The notes below the pieces were generated by a model that was not told the DNA's origin, did not search any database, and saw only the letters and a program-made list of their open reading frames with translations. Positions 6,916-14,954 of a stretch of 32,214 nt of DNA are shown here, piece by piece. The position numbers were made by a program, and so were the translations under genes. Position 1 is the first letter of the stretch; every line of letters starts with the position of its first letter. This DNA is from Chloroflexota bacterium (lineage in GTDB: Bacteria; Chloroflexota; UBA11872; UBA12225). The DNA is taken from contig JACQGX010000114.1 in assembly GCA_016199265.1 (NCBI GenBank), positions 1 through 32,214 on the forward strand. The letters are read 5' to 3'.

Positions 6916-7356
6916 ATGGCACTGAGCATGCCCAACGGGCTGCGCGTATCCACCACCTCGAAGAATGGCATCGTCGCGCGAATCTGGCGGTTTCACCCGC
7001 CGTTCCGAACCCTCTGGCTGGCCCTCGTCCTGGGCTGGTGCAGCGACCTGCTGTTCTACCGTCAGCGCCTGAGCCTCTCCGTACCCGTATTCGTACTCCT
7101 CGCTGTCGGGGCGCTCTTCGGCACCGGCCGGCTGGACGGCGTCCGCCCCGCCCGCCGCAACCTGTGGCTACTCGTTCCGCTGCTCTTCTTCGCCGCCATG
7201 GTGGCCGTGCGCGCCAACGTGTTCCTGACGTGGCTGAACCTGGTGGCCGTGGTGGCCCTGAGCGGGTTGCTCGTGTACTTCTACGCCGCCGGTCGGGTCG
7301 AGCGCCTCGGTCTCGCCGGGTACCCGGCCGTCCTGACAGCCGGGAAGATCGGCTGA
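6916..7356 (+). CDS. Truncated polytopic membrane protein (DUF4173/DUF4153-like N-terminus)
   Basis: ATG 6916 follows AAGGGAG at a normal distance and encodes 146 residues. Four hydrophobic segments follow a short basic N-terminus: LWLALVLGWCSDLLFY, LSVPVFVLLAVGALFG, LWLLVPLLFFAAMVAVRAN and LNLVAVVALSGLLVYFY. The RANVFLTWLNL pattern and overall order recall the first part of DUF4153/DUF4173 membrane proteins, which normally run to several hundred residues. Here the frame ends soon after GLAGYPAVLTAGKIG and no other frame continues the membrane pattern, so the gene is probably cut short. Whether the stump is functional is unknown. Confidence 0.6.
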   Translation: MALSMPNGLRVSTTSKNGIVARIWRFHPPFRTLWLALVLGWCSDLLFYRQRLSLSVPVFVLLAVGALFGTGRLDGVRPARRNLWLLVPLLFFAAMVAVRANVFLTWLNLVAVVALSGLLVYFYAAGRVERLGLAGYPAVLTAGKIG

Positions 7357-7447
7357 CGGCCAGCACCGCCGGCACGCCCGGCACCACCGCGCGCCCGGCA
7401 AAGCCGGGACGCGGCACTCGGCCGGTATACTTCGTCCTTGCCGGGTT

Positions 7448-8227
7448 ATGGAGTCCTCATCAACATGCCCGCCGGTGCCCGCCCCAGATCGGACCGATCC
7501 GGAGGTCACCGGCGCGGAGCCCCTGGAACGCCCGGCGTCCACCTCCCCCTCGATGCCGGAAGTTTCGCCGGCCGATTCGCCGGCGGCGGCGCCCCACGCG
7601 CCGCCTGAGCCATCGGCGCTTAAGGCGCCGTCCGAGAACCCGTTCCGTTACTGGTTACGGCCGCTGATCCTGGCGATCCTCGTTATCGTCCTCCTGTTCC
7701 TGCGCCGGTGGGACGAGCGCCGCGTGCCGGATCGGCCGGCGCGTCCGACCGTCCAACTGGCGACACCGGTGGCCGGCTCAGCCGTTTCGGCGGCCGATCC
7801 GGCGCTCGTGGACGCGCTGCACCGGCTGAGGACGGCGCTGCAGCGCAACGACGCGCGGGCGCTGAGCAACCTGGCCGATCCGGAAGGGATCATCGCCGCC
7901 GGCTACGATGGAGACGTGCCGGAATCGGGGTATGTCGTCCGCGACACCTCCCGTTTATCCCAGGAAATCCTGGCCGGCGGGCGCGTCTCAATCGTCGGCT
8001 GGCGCAGCGACGGGCGCGGGCGGGTGATCGTGCTCGCCGTCGGCTGGCCGGCCAAGCCGCTCCGGTTGAGCGCCAACAATACGCTGGGCCTGACCGACGT
8101 GGCAGCGCTGGGCCTCGTCTCCCGTGGCGGTACATGGTACTGGCGCTGGCTCCTACCCGATGTCTCCGAACGACGTATCCTCGCCGATCAAGCGCGGAAC
8201 CGGGTCTGGCAGCCGCTGCCGTCGTGA
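7448..8227 (+). CDS. Unknown single-pass membrane protein
   Basis: The 259-residue product starts with about 65 Pro/Ser/Ala-rich residues, then has one membrane helix (about 69-86, LRPLILAILVIVLLFLRRW). A globular domain of about 150 residues follows, starting with a helix (DALHRLRTALQRNDARAL) and ending with aromatic strands (GTWYWRWLLPD). This suggests a protein anchored by one helix with a folded outer domain, but I do not recognise it. A TATACT box lies at 7426-7431, so the leader would be very short. A hairpin repeat starts right at its stop codon and could act as its terminator. Confidence 0.65.
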   Translation: MESSSTCPPVPAPDRTDPEVTGAEPLERPASTSPSMPEVSPADSPAAAPHAPPEPSALKAPSENPFRYWLRPLILAILVIVLLFLRRWDERRVPDRPARPTVQLATPVAGSAVSAADPALVDALHRLRTALQRNDARALSNLADPEGIIAAGYDGDVPESGYVVRDTSRLSQEILAGGRVSIVGWRSDGRGRVIVLAVGWPAKPLRLSANNTLGLTDVAALGLVSRGGTWYWRWLLPDVSERRILADQARNRVWQPLPS

Positions 8228-8337
8228 GCTCTCAGCGGTCAGCGGTCAGCGATTCGTCTCTTCCGTTTGTGACTCATCGTGGCTCAGCTAACGCTGAAAG
8301 CCGAAAGCTGACCGCTGATCGCTGACCGCTGAGAGCT
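8227..8337. repeat. Inverted repeat with AGCGGTC heptamer arms
   Basis: The left arm (8227-8250) starts AGCTCTC and continues with AGCGGTC words. The right arm (8314-8337) is its reverse complement with one mismatch in 24 bases. A partial additional copy (GCTGAAAGCCGAAAGCTGACC) lies just inside the right arm. The same family recurs at 17232-17327. It begins at the stop codon of the upstream gene. Confidence 0.8.
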
Positions 8338-8473
8338 GTTTCCGGTTCACTCCCACTCGTTCGCATCACGCAGCGGCCGCATGCGTTTCGGTTCTTCGGA
8401 GCGTGCCACATTTGTGCCCCATATCGCCCACGCCCATCCCATGGTTCTATCCCGTTGTGTTAGAGAGGAATGT

Positions 8474-8770
8474 ATGCGCATCTCCCGTCTTCCTCATTCG
8501 CTCGTTCGCCGCGAGCACGGCATGGTGAAGGATCACGTCATTCTGCTCGACGAGGATCGGGAAGTACCGCTGGCGTGGCGCGTCAACGCGACCTTTGCCG
8601 GGTATCTCGCCGGCAAGATGGCTTCGCTCGTGCAATCGCCGGAAGCTGTGGCAGCGCTGGAGCAGCGACTCGCTGCCGAGACGCTGACGTACGAGGCGCA
8701 AGTCCTCTTCCGCGACATGGTGCGCACCGCCCGCCGCCGCCAGGAAGATTCCCGCCTGGCGGCGCAGTAG
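8474..8770 (+). CDS. Small unknown protein
   Basis: I chose ATG 8474 because AGAGAGGA stands just before it; a longer frame from 8381 lacks such a site. The 98-residue product is soluble and charged. It has a strand-like start (HGMVKDHVILLDEDREVPLAWRV) followed by helices (AALEQRLAAETLTYEAQVLFRDMVRTARRRQ). It has no membrane helix, cysteine pair or known motif. It ends before a hairpin shared with the convergent isomerase gene. Confidence 0.5.
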   Translation: MRISRLPHSLVRREHGMVKDHVILLDEDREVPLAWRVNATFAGYLAGKMASLVQSPEAVAALEQRLAAETLTYEAQVLFRDMVRTARRRQEDSRLAAQ

Positions 8771-8805
8771 TCGGCCGCCTCCCCTTGTAGGGCGAGGCTC
8801 GTACT

Positions 8806-8832
8806 CCCCCTCTCCCCTTGTGGGAGAGGGGG
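8806..8832. terminator. Strong hairpin between convergent genes, repeat-derived
   Basis: An 11-base perfect stem (8806-8816 with 8822-8832, CCCCCTCTCCC over GGGAGAGGGGG) has a five-base loop. It sits between the ends of two convergent genes, so it could stop transcription in both directions, although no T-run follows. It belongs to the same repeat class as the DNA inserted in murF (compare 21342-21383, which also has CTTGTGGGAGAGGGGG and a G-rich tail). Confidence 0.5.
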
Positions 8833-8856
8833 TTGGGGGGTGAGGGGGACGCCGAC

Positions 8857-9852
8857 TCAGCTCTTTTGGAATGCCGCGTCGAAGGCGAGGCCCGACGGCT
8901 TGAAGTCGATCCGGCGGACGAATTCGGCGGCCTCCCGCGCACCGTGCTCGCGATCCATACCAGAATCTTCCCACTCCACCGAGAGCGGCCCCTGGTACCC
9001 GATGTCGTTGAGCGCGCGGATCAGCTCTTCGAAATTGACCTCGCCGTGCCCCGGCGAGCGGAAGTCCCACCCACGCCGGTAGTCGCCAAACGACAGATAG
9101 CTGCCGTAGATGCCGGCGCGGCCGTCCCGGCTCACCACCGAGTCCTTCACGTGGACGTGGTAGATGCGGTCGGCGAAGTCGCGCACGAAGATCGCCGGGT
9201 CGAGCAACTGCGGGATGAAGTGGCTGGGGTCCATGTTCAACCCGAACGCCGGCCGGCGGTTGACCGCTTCGAGCGCGCGCTGCGCCGTGTAGTAGTCGTA
9301 GGCGATCTCCGTCGGATGGACCTCGAGGCCGAACTTGATGCCGTGCTTGTCGAACTCGTCGAAGATCGGGTTCCAGCGCTCGGCAAACAGCTTGTAGCCG
9401 TCGTCGATCAGCGTCTGGTCTTGCGGTGGGAAGGGGAAGAGCAGGTGCCAGATCGAGGAGCCGGTGAACCCGTTGACCACGCCCACGCCCATGTTCTTCG
9501 CCGCCAGTGGTGCGAGCTTCATCACGCGGATGCTCCACTCGCGGATCTTTTCGTAATCGCCGCCGAAGTCTGGTCCGACGTGAATGCTCTTGTTGCGCCG
9601 GTCGAGATTGTCCAGCACGTTCTGGCCCTGCAGATGCGCCGAAATCGCCCAGCAGTTGAGGCCGTTCTTGCTCAAGATCGCCCGCTGCTTCTCGCAGTAT
9701 CCCGGATCGTTGGCGGCCTGCTTGATGTCGAAATGGTCTCCCCAACAGGCAAGCTCGAGGCCGTCGTACCCGAAGGACTTCGCCTTCGGCGCCAGCTCTT
9801 CGAGCGGCAGGTCGGCCCACTGGCCGGTAAATAACGTCACAGGTCGAGCCAT
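8857..9852 (-). CDS. Sugar phosphate isomerase/epimerase family TIM-barrel protein
   Basis: The 331-residue protein belongs to the xylose isomerase-like (AP endonuclease 2) TIM-barrel superfamily. It opens with a first strand and metal-site region (VTLFTGQWADLPLEELAPKA, then YDGLELACWGDHF). Later come strands with likely metal ligands: KFGLEVHPTEIAYD, FGLNMDPSHF, YHVHVKD and LSVEWEDSG. Related enzymes act on inositol intermediates or ketoses using a divalent metal; the substrate cannot be told from sequence. ATG 9852 is preceded by AAAGGAG at a good distance. It sits downstream of the hydroxypyruvate isomerase-like gene on the same strand, with an inverted repeat between them. Confidence 0.88.
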   Translation of the reverse strand: MARPVTLFTGQWADLPLEELAPKAKSFGYDGLELACWGDHFDIKQAANDPGYCEKQRAILSKNGLNCWAISAHLQGQNVLDNLDRRNKSIHVGPDFGGDYEKIREWSIRVMKLAPLAAKNMGVGVVNGFTGSSIWHLLFPFPPQDQTLIDDGYKLFAERWNPIFDEFDKHGIKFGLEVHPTEIAYDYYTAQRALEAVNRRPAFGLNMDPSHFIPQLLDPAIFVRDFADRIYHVHVKDSVVSRDGRAGIYGSYLSFGDYRRGWDFRSPGHGEVNFEELIRALNDIGYQGPLSVEWEDSGMDREHGAREAAEFVRRIDFKPSGLAFDAAFQKS

Positions 9853-9873
9853 ACTCCTTGTCTCCTTTCTCAG

Positions 9874-10017
9874 AGTGCCGTGTTCCGAGTTCCTGGTTCC
9901 GAGTCAGCGTTCAACTACGTGGCCGGCCAAAAGTCTTGCGACACTTCTGCTCCTGGTTGATATGTCACAGAACTTATGGCCACTCACGTAGGAACCAGGA
10001 ACTCGGCACTCGGCACT
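9874..10017. repeat. Inverted repeat with GAACTCGG/CCGAGTTC arms
   Basis: The left arm (9874-9900) contains CCGAGTTCCTGGTTCC and the right arm (9991-10017) contains GGAACCAGGAACTCGG. The 27-base arms differ at two positions. The right arm ends with a tandem CGGCACT word. A further half-copy, CTCCTGGTTGA, lies inside the loop at about 9950. It fills the gap between two minus-strand isomerase genes, upstream of the first one's ribosome binding site. Confidence 0.8.
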
Positions 10018-10030
10018 TTCCAAAGTGGCA

Positions 10031-10795
10031 CTATGCTGCCAGCGCCTTCACGATTTCGAGCGACCGTGCATCGTCCGCACTGGGATGGTACTCCAGACCG
10101 ACGAACCCGCGGTAGCCCAGATCGCCTATCCGCCGGATGATGTTGCCGTAGTTGAGCTCGCCCGTGCCGGGCTCGTGCCGTCCCGGCACGTCGGCAACGT
10201 GGAAGTGCCCGATCAGGTCGATGTGGTCGGCGATCGCCTGGATGATATCGCCGTCCATGATCTGCATGTGATAAATGTCGTACAGCACCCGCAGCGCCGG
10301 ATCGTCGATTCCCCGGATCAACTGGAACGCCTCGGCCGCGTGGTCGAGAAAGTACCCGGGATGGTTCACCTTGGTGTTGAGCGGCTCGAGCACCGCCACG
10401 ACGCCGCCCTCGGCCGCGCCCTTGGCGACGCCCTCGAGTCCGCGACGCAGCGCTTCTAACTGCTGCTCGCGCGGCACGTCCGGCAGTGTGTTGCCGGTGG
10501 TGACGATGAGGCTCGGGCAGTTCACCGCCCGCGCCCACTCGGCCGCCTGGCCGAGCGTATCGAAGTAGCGTTGGTGGTTGGCCGGATCGAGCAGTGTGCC
10601 GCCGCCGACGCCGAACGCCGCCACGTCGAGCCCGAGCGCATCCTTTTTCTCGCGGATCGCCGCCATCTCTTTGTTCTGCCAGCCCCAGAACTCGAAAGCG
10701 TCATATCCTGCCTCCTTGACTGCGTCGAGCCGGTCGGCGAACGGCAGCGGACGAAAGATCATTTCTACGCAAACAGAAAAGCGTGTCATAGCCAT
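10031..10795 (-). CDS. hyi: Hydroxypyruvate isomerase-like TIM-barrel enzyme
   Basis: The 254-residue protein matches the Hyi type, which interconverts hydroxypyruvate and tartronate semialdehyde. Recognisable blocks are CVEMIFRPLPFADRL at the start, EPLNTKVNHPGYFL with a catalytic or metal glutamate, VLYDIYHMQIMDGD, IGHFHVADVPGRHEPGTGEL, and FVGLEYHPS at the end. These supply the Glu/Asp/His set expected of the family. It is divergent from a glycerate 2-kinase gene, so both may serve glyoxylate/hydroxypyruvate use via glycerate; a tartronate semialdehyde reductase is not in the window. The start is ATG 10795 or ATG 10789; a promoter -10 box lies only a few bases before, so the mRNA may have almost no leader. 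Confidence 0.85.
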   Translation of the reverse strand: MAMTRFSVCVEMIFRPLPFADRLDAVKEAGYDAFEFWGWQNKEMAAIREKKDALGLDVAAFGVGGGTLLDPANHQRYFDTLGQAAEWARAVNCPSLIVTTGNTLPDVPREQQLEALRRGLEGVAKGAAEGGVVAVLEPLNTKVNHPGYFLDHAAEAFQLIRGIDDPALRVLYDIYHMQIMDGDIIQAIADHIDLIGHFHVADVPGRHEPGTGELNYGNIIRRIGDLGYRGFVGLEYHPSADDARSLEIVKALAA

Positions 10796-10798
10796 GCG

Positions 10799-10827
10799 AT
10801 GCTAACGTAGGAAGCGCAGAACGGCAA
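10799..10827 (-). promoter_or_regulatory. Candidate promoter of the hydroxypyruvate isomerase gene
   Basis: On the minus strand TTGCCG (10822-10827) and TAGCAT (10799-10804) are 17 bases apart. The predicted start of transcription is near 10792, at the first codons of the gene, which implies a leaderless message. Confidence 0.45.
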
Positions 10828-10855
10828 GGCGAAACAAACCAAGGGGCGCAGGCAA

Positions 10856-12208
10856 ATGCAGCAGATGAAGACACCTACCTTTCATTCGGCCCGTGACCTG
10901 GCGTGGCAGGTCATGCGGGCGGCGCTCGCGGCGGTCGATCCGGCGCAGGCGGTACGCAACGCCCTGCGGCGCGAGGACGACTCGCTCTACCTCGGCGACC
11001 GGAAGTACGACCTGGCGACCTACCGCCGTGTGATCGTCGTCGGCGCCGGTAAGGCCAGTGGCCCGATGGCGCGCGCGGTCGAAGATGTGCTCGGCGACCG
11101 TATCGACACCGGTCTGGTCAACGTCAAGTACGGCTACACCGACGAGACGCATCGCATCCGGCTGCGCGAGGCCGGCCACCCCTTGCCCGACGAAAACGGG
11201 TTGGCGGGCACGCGCGAGATCGTCGAGCTGCTCGCCGGCGCCGGCAAGCGCGATCTCGTGCTTTGCCTTATCTCCGGTGGCGGGTCGGCGCTGTTGATGC
11301 TGCCGGAAGACGGCATCTCGCTCGCCGACTTCCAAGTGCTCACCCAGGTGCTGCTGCGCTCGGGCGCGACGATCAATCAGATCAATACCATCCGCAAGCA
11401 CATCGAGCGAGTCAAGGGCGGCCGGCTGGCGCAGGTCGCCGCGCCCGCCGACGTGGCCACATTGGTCCTCTCCGACGTCGTCGGGAACCCGCTCGACTTC
11501 ATCGCCTCCGGCCCGACCGTGCCGGACACGACGACGTTCGCCGGCGCGCTCGACGTGCTGCGTCAGTTCGACCTCGAAGACAAGGTGCCCGTCTCGGTCG
11601 TGAACTGGCTGCGGCGCGGCGCGCGGGGCGAGGTCGCCGAGACGCCCAAGCCCGGCGATCCACTGTTCTCGACCGTCGCGACGGTCGTGATCGGCAGCAA
11701 CGACATCGCCGCCGAGGCGGCGCTCGCCGAAGCCAAGCGCCTCGGGTTCGATGGGTTGCTGCTGACGACCTATCTCGAAGGCGAGGCACGGGAGATGGGC
11801 AAGCTCGCCGCGGCGCTGGCCAAGGAGCTTGTCCACCGCGGGAAGCCACTCGCGCCACCGGCCTGCCTGATTCTCGGTGGCGAGACGACCGTGACGGTGC
11901 GGGGCCAAGGCAAGGGGGGACGCAACCAGGAAATTGCCCTCTCGGCGGCGCTGGCCATGGCCGGCATCGAGCGTGCACTGATTGTCGCGCTGGCGACCGA
12001 CGGTTCGGATGGCCCGACCGACGCCGCGGGAGGCTTCGCCGACGGTCGCGCGTTAGAGCGAATAGAGAAAGCAGGACTCGATGCGCGCGCCGCTCTGGCA
12101 GACAACAATTCCTACGAGGTCCTCCGGACAACAGGCGACCTCCTGGTCACCGGCCCCACCAACACCAACGTCAACGACCTGCTCTTCGTCTTCGCCTTCC
12201 CTCAGTGA
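10856..12208 (+). CDS. gckA: Glycerate 2-kinase (DUF4147/MOFRL type)
   Basis: The 450-residue protein is a full-length member of the family that phosphorylates D-glycerate to 2-phosphoglycerate. The N-terminal DUF4147 domain shows VIVVGAGKASGPMARAVE, the glycine-rich LCLISGGGSALLMLPEDGI, and INTIRKHIERVKGGRLAQ. The C-terminal MOFRL domain shows CLILGGETTVTV, then GKGGRNQEIALSAALAM and LATDGSDGPTDAAGGF. Product 2-phosphoglycerate feeds lower glycolysis, and pyruvate kinase is encoded nearby. It diverges from the hyi-like gene, with only 60 bases between them. GCGCAGG precedes ATG 10856, so the start is reasonable, with ATG 10865 as an alternative. Confidence 0.93.
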   Translation: MQQMKTPTFHSARDLAWQVMRAALAAVDPAQAVRNALRREDDSLYLGDRKYDLATYRRVIVVGAGKASGPMARAVEDVLGDRIDTGLVNVKYGYTDETHRIRLREAGHPLPDENGLAGTREIVELLAGAGKRDLVLCLISGGGSALLMLPEDGISLADFQVLTQVLLRSGATINQINTIRKHIERVKGGRLAQVAAPADVATLVLSDVVGNPLDFIASGPTVPDTTTFAGALDVLRQFDLEDKVPVSVVNWLRRGARGEVAETPKPGDPLFSTVATVVIGSNDIAAEAALAEAKRLGFDGLLLTTYLEGEAREMGKLAAALAKELVHRGKPLAPPACLILGGETTVTVRGQGKGGRNQEIALSAALAMAGIERALIVALATDGSDGPTDAAGGFADGRALERIEKAGLDARAALADNNSYEVLRTTGDLLVTGPTNTNVNDLLFVFAFPQ

Positions 12209-12221
12209 GGGAGAACGGATG

Positions 12222-12410
12222 AACCGCAGAGACGCAGAGACGCAGAGAGGTCTTGGAGTAAGCGCAGACCGCCAACGGACGCAGACCGGCGTCGATGGGG
12301 CCGACGGCTACCGGCGTTTGTCGGCGTCTGCCCCGCGCTCGTCTAGCGGGTCGATTCGGAGTGTCTCTCCCTTCTCTGCGCCGTCTCTGCGTCTCTGCGT
12401 CTCTGCGGTT
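12222..12410. repeat. Inverted repeat with CGCAGAGA tandem arms
   Basis: The left arm (12222-12248) starts AACCGCAGAGACGCAGAG and the right arm (12384-12410) is its exact reverse complement over 27 bases. Each arm is a short tandem of the word ACGCAGAG. The loop of about 135 bases contains weaker internal complementarity (CGCAGACCG and CGGCGTCTGC words). It fills the whole gap between the glycerate kinase and LysM genes. Confidence 0.85.
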
Positions 12411-12430
12411 GAACGGAAGGGGAGGGGTGT

Positions 12431-13282
12431 ATGGCGCTGATGATGTGGGGGCGGCGGAATGCGCTGGTGTCGTACGTGCCGCCACCCCGCTGGCGGCGCA
12501 TGCGCCGGGGTCAGGGACTGGGCCGGCTGTACCGGCGCAGCGATCTCTGGCGTCCGCTCGTCCTGGCAACGGTCACCTCCGGCGCGGCGTTCACGGTCTG
12601 GCTGCACCAAGGCTTCCCGTTCGACTATTCGCCCGCGGCGTGGCAGTCGGTATTCCAGGGTATTCAGAGCCGTGTCGCCGCCGGCGTCATCGCGCTCGAC
12701 CTGGCCGCGTGGCGCAGCTCGTCGCGGCAGCAGGCCGCGCCCCAGCGGCTCGACTGGCAGACGCCGAACCCTCCGGCGCCCGAGCATCTGGCAGCCGAGA
12801 CGGTGGAATTGCCAGAACTAGAGGCCGCCATGGATCATCCGCTGCGCTCGGCGGCCGAAGTGGTCGGTGCTGCAGTGCAGATGGATGCGCCGGCCGCCGG
12901 CGACGCAACTTCGAACGCCCGCCCAGCGCCGGCGGCCGAGGCCGCCGCCGTCGCGCCGTCTGCGGCGCCGGCAATGGTGCCTACTGCAGCTCCTACCGCC
13001 GTCCCAACTATTGCGCCGACGGTCGTGCCAGCGGCGATTCCGACCGCGCCGCCGCCGCGCGTGACTGCCGAACCGGCGGCGAGCGCACGTTCGACCGCGC
13101 CATCCGGCGCATCCCCGAGCGAGGCTGTGCCGTCCGGGCAGACGCACGTCGTCGCCGCCGGCGACACGCTGAGCTCCATCGCAAGGCGGTACGGTGCGAC
13201 GGTTGGCGCCATCGTCCAGTTGAACCGGATGGACGACCCGGACAAGATCGCCGCGGGCGACAGGCTGGCGATCCCGAAGTGA
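12431..13282 (+). CDS. LysM-domain protein with membrane anchor
   Basis: ATG 12431 follows GGGGAGGGG closely. The 283-residue protein has a basic N-terminus (about 40 residues), one membrane helix (about 40-58) and a long Ala/Pro/Thr-rich stretch (about 145-235, with runs such as TAAPTAVPTIAPTVVP) that should be an extended linker. It ends in one LysM domain (about 238-282, HVVAAGDTLSSIARRYG, then LNRMDDPDKIAAGDRLAIP). LysM binds N-acetylglucosamine in peptidoglycan or other glycans. The order predicts a protein anchored in the membrane that reaches into the wall. There is no catalytic domain. Confidence 0.85.
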   Translation: MALMMWGRRNALVSYVPPPRWRRMRRGQGLGRLYRRSDLWRPLVLATVTSGAAFTVWLHQGFPFDYSPAAWQSVFQGIQSRVAAGVIALDLAAWRSSSRQQAAPQRLDWQTPNPPAPEHLAAETVELPELEAAMDHPLRSAAEVVGAAVQMDAPAAGDATSNARPAPAAEAAAVAPSAAPAMVPTAAPTAVPTIAPTVVPAAIPTAPPPRVTAEPAASARSTAPSGASPSEAVPSGQTHVVAAGDTLSSIARRYGATVGAIVQLNRMDDPDKIAAGDRLAIPK

Positions 13283-13291
13283 GTCTTCGTG

Positions 13292-13316
13292 GGGCAAAGG
13301 ACCCTTGGCTTTGCCC
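13292..13316. terminator. Hairpin after the LysM gene
   Basis: GGGCAAAG (13292-13299) pairs with CTTTGCCC (13309-13316) around a nine-base loop, ten bases after the LysM stop codon. There is no T-run, so termination is uncertain. It overlaps the TTG at 13305, which makes that codon an unlikely start for the next gene. Confidence 0.4.
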
Positions 13317-14954
13317 TCGACGCACCTGTCTGAAACAATTCGGAAGGTGCGACGCTTTCGCTTTTCTCACCGGCCGGGCGCAAGTGCGTTGGCTGTATCG
13401 GTTCTTTTGATGCTGATCGCGTCGAGCGGGCCACCGGCAGCCGTCGCAGCCACGTGGCAGTCGATGGGCCTAGGCAGCGCGGACGTGTACCAGTTAATCG
13501 TCGACGAGTCGGCGCCGGGCACGATATACGCCGCGACGCGTGGCGATGGCCACTCCCGCAGCGGGCTCCTCAAGACTACCGATGGCGGCCGTGGGTGGGT
13601 ACCGCTCGAGCGTGGGCTGCCGTCTCGCTTCCAACCCACGGCCATCGCCGCGAGTCCGGATGCGGGCCGCATCGTGTTGTTGGCGGGTGTCGACGGCTTG
13701 TTTCGCTCGACGGTCGCCGGCGCGATGTGGTCGGCGGTGCGTGTGCCGCTCCCGCCGATCACGGCGATCGCGTTCGATCGGAGCAATCCGCAACTCGTGC
13801 TGGCGGGGAGCGAACTGCGCGGCAACTTCCGTAGCACCGACGGCGGCCGGACGTGGCGCCCGGCGAACGTGGGACTGCCGCGCGATCGGTACGGCAATAC
13901 CGCCGGAGCCGTCGCGCTCGTACAGGACTCGGCCGAGCCGCGCGTCTTCTACATGGGAACCAACGGCTTCGACGGCGTGTACCGCAGCAACGATGGCGGC
14001 CTCACCTGGACCGCGGCCGGCACCGGGCTGCCGAGCGCCTCGACGCTGGCCGTTGGCGTCAACGCGGCCTCGCCGGGCGCTGTCTTTGCGCTCTCCGAGC
14101 AGGGATTGGCCACCTCCACCGATGGAGGGGCATCGTGGCAGCTCTTGAGCGGCTTGCCTCCGGTCGAGCCGGTGGCGATGGCGTTTGAGCCGGGTGGAAA
14201 GGACACGATGTACGTCGCCGGCGCGCGGGGCGCGCTGCTCCGATCGACCGATGGCGGCAAGACGTGGGTCGATATGCCTGCGCTGCCCCGGCCGGTCCGT
14301 GCCCTGGCGGCGTGGTTCGGTACCACGGGCGCGGTGCTCGCCGCCGCGGCCGGCGAAGGGGTGTGGCGCATCGACGTTACGCCGACGCTGCCGGCGTCGC
14401 CGCTGCCGGTGGTACGCGACCGATTCGGCCAGCCGACAAGTGTCTACTACCGCGAAACGGGCCACAATATCTCGCCGGCGTTCTACCCGAGCTTCCGGGC
14501 GCTCGGCGGGCTCGAGCGGTTCGGGTATCCCCGCACCGAAGAGTTCATGGAGAATGGGCTGCTCGTCCAGTACTTCCAGCGCGCTCGTCTCGAGTATCAT
14601 CCAGAGTGGCGCGGCACGGCATACGAAGTGCAGCTATCGCTCGTCGCCGAATGGCTGCTCGATGGGCAGCCGCAGTCGGACGTCGAGCCATTCGAAAGCA
14701 GCGCCGAGCAGCGCTACTTCACCGAAACGGGGCATAGCGTCAGCTACGCGTTTCTGCGCTATTTCGAAACGCGCGCTGGCCTCGACTCCCTCGGCTATCC
14801 CATCTCGGAGGAGTTGCTCGAAAGCGGGCGTCCCGTGCAATACTTCCAGCGCGCGCGCCTCGAGTATCGCGCCGAGTACCAGGGTACACGCGACGAGGTA
14901 CAGCTCGGCCTCATCGGAGACGAGATTCTCCGCCGGCGCGCCTGGCTGGATTAG
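13305..14954 (+). CDS. Secreted Asp-box propeller protein with duplicated C-terminal module
   Basis: The 549-residue frame has a signal peptide (RRFRFSHR, a hydrophobic run ALAVSVLLMLIASS, and an AVAA-type cleavage site). About 330 residues follow with Asp-box/BNR motifs: TTDGGRGW, STDGGRTW, SNDGGLTW, STDGGASW and STDGGKTW, spaced as in sortilin or photosynthesis-stability-factor-like propellers. The last 169 residues (from 381) are two copies of a module: ETGHxISxAFxxxF, then LGYP or FGYP, then VQYFQRARLEY and EVQLxLxxE. That module is recognisable from extracellular proteins of Chloroflexota but has no function I can name. The start is uncertain: TTG 13305 lies in a hairpin, and GTG 13347 gives a cleaner signal peptide. 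Confidence 0.8.
   Translation: MALPSTHLSETIRKVRRFRFSHRPGASALAVSVLLMLIASSGPPAAVAATWQSMGLGSADVYQLIVDESAPGTIYAATRGDGHSRSGLLKTTDGGRGWVPLERGLPSRFQPTAIAASPDAGRIVLLAGVDGLFRSTVAGAMWSAVRVPLPPITAIAFDRSNPQLVLAGSELRGNFRSTDGGRTWRPANVGLPRDRYGNTAGAVALVQDSAEPRVFYMGTNGFDGVYRSNDGGLTWTAAGTGLPSASTLAVGVNAASPGAVFALSEQGLATSTDGGASWQLLSGLPPVEPVAMAFEPGGKDTMYVAGARGALLRSTDGGKTWVDMPALPRPVRALAAWFGTTGAVLAAAAGEGVWRIDVTPTLPASPLPVVRDRFGQPTSVYYRETGHNISPAFYPSFRALGGLERFGYPRTEEFMENGLLVQYFQRARLEYHPEWRGTAYEVQLSLVAEWLLDGQPQSDVEPFESSAEQRYFTETGHSVSYAFLRYFETRAGLDSLGYPISEELLESGRPVQYFQRARLEYRAEYQGTRDEVQLGLIGDEILRRRAWLD

Noticed and set aside
6647-6925. Plus-strand 92-residue frame beginning MCIEACPERSRRM
   Set aside because: Its start is the translation of a dispersed repeat, the rest is Arg-rich and overlaps the next gene, and no ribosome site is present.
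10802-11908. Long minus-strand frame of 368 residues opposite the glycerate kinase gene
   Set aside because: It is the mirror of a clear enzyme gene, rich in Arg/His/Gly without motifs; high GC content keeps such antisense frames open.
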